A stretch of DNA of 64,000 nt from Gordionus sp. m RMFG-2023 (taxonomy: Eukaryota > Nematomorpha > Gordioida > Chordodea > Parachordodidae). Where the stretch lies: positions 26,335,120 to 26,399,119 of the forward strand of contig NC_088778.1 of the NCBI RefSeq assembly GCF_954871325.1. Direction: 5' to 3'. Both the position numbers and the translations under genes were made by a program. Under the pieces are notes generated by a model that searched no databases, was not told where the DNA came from, and was given only the letters and a program-made list of their open reading frames with translations. Each line of letters begins with the position of its first letter. The first letter of the stretch is position 1. Shown here piece after piece: positions 63,896 to 64,000 of the stretch.

Positions 63896-64000
63896 GGTCA
63901 CTAGGGGGAAGCGCAGGGGCTCGCGCCCCCTCAAAATTTCGAATTTTTTTAATACCAAATGTAATTTTGATAATATTAGCTAAAAAAACAAGGTAATTTT
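63896..64000. mobile_element. hAT end of the CAGTGGCG family, cut by the window edge
   Basis: GGTCACTAGGGGGAAGC, then GGGGCTCGCGCCCCCT, then CAAAATTTCGAA, matching the first 60 bp of the element at 10371 including the subterminal GC hairpin. Its first bases are degraded. Confidence 0.65.

Overview
The window is strongly AT-rich nuclear DNA from an invertebrate-type animal. The evidence is four host-gene loci: an ING4/5-type chromatin reader, a TIKI (TRABD2) Wnt-inactivating metalloprotease, which is an animal-specific family, the 5' end of a GABA-B-type receptor, and an intronless rhodopsin-type peptide GPCR. Introns are GT-AG and range from 43 bp to 2.7 kb. I cannot name the species. Most of the rest is transposable elements, so the genome is gene-poor and repeat-rich.

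Layout. 1.1-5.2 kb: a PIF/Harbinger element with transposase and a second gene, next to a truncated inverted copy that makes a palindrome with arms of about 1 kb. 5.5-7.7 kb: decayed FLYWCH/MULE DNA transposon with long inverted repeats. 9.5-10.0 kb (-): first two exons of a GABA-B-type receptor. 10.37-18.47 kb: a hAT-like element (perfect 8-bp target duplication) split by a young Ty3/gypsy LTR element (11.26-17.38 kb, 183-bp LTRs, perfect 5-bp target duplication). 20.9-24.6 kb (-): ING4/5 gene in two exons; its 2.7-kb intron holds a small hAT relic and a fold-back element. 25.8-30.4 kb: decayed DNA-transposon debris. 31.0-34.4 kb (-): TIKI gene, four coding exons visible. 36-38 kb: two hAT relics, each keeping only the C-terminal dimerisation domain. 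39-50 kb: no host gene seen; MITE families, a (GAAA)80 microsatellite and poly-G/C tracts. 49.1-51.4 kb: an old, heavily decayed Ty3/gypsy fossil with a MITE inserted. 52.5-55.3 kb (-): LINE-like retroelement with reverse transcriptase and a PD-(D/E)XK-type endonuclease region, preceded by three tandem repeats of about 250 bp. 57.6-59.3 kb (+): intronless GPCR. 59.3-64 kb: MITEs, a LINE 3' fragment and a truncated hAT end.

The host genes do not form a pathway: they are a nuclear histone-tail reader, a Wnt-cleaving protease and two receptors. The window's main logic is layered transposition: gypsy into hAT upstream of the GABA-B gene, hAT and fold-back DNA in the ING intron, and a MITE into an old gypsy fossil. 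Several hAT-type insertions can be defined to the base by their target duplications.
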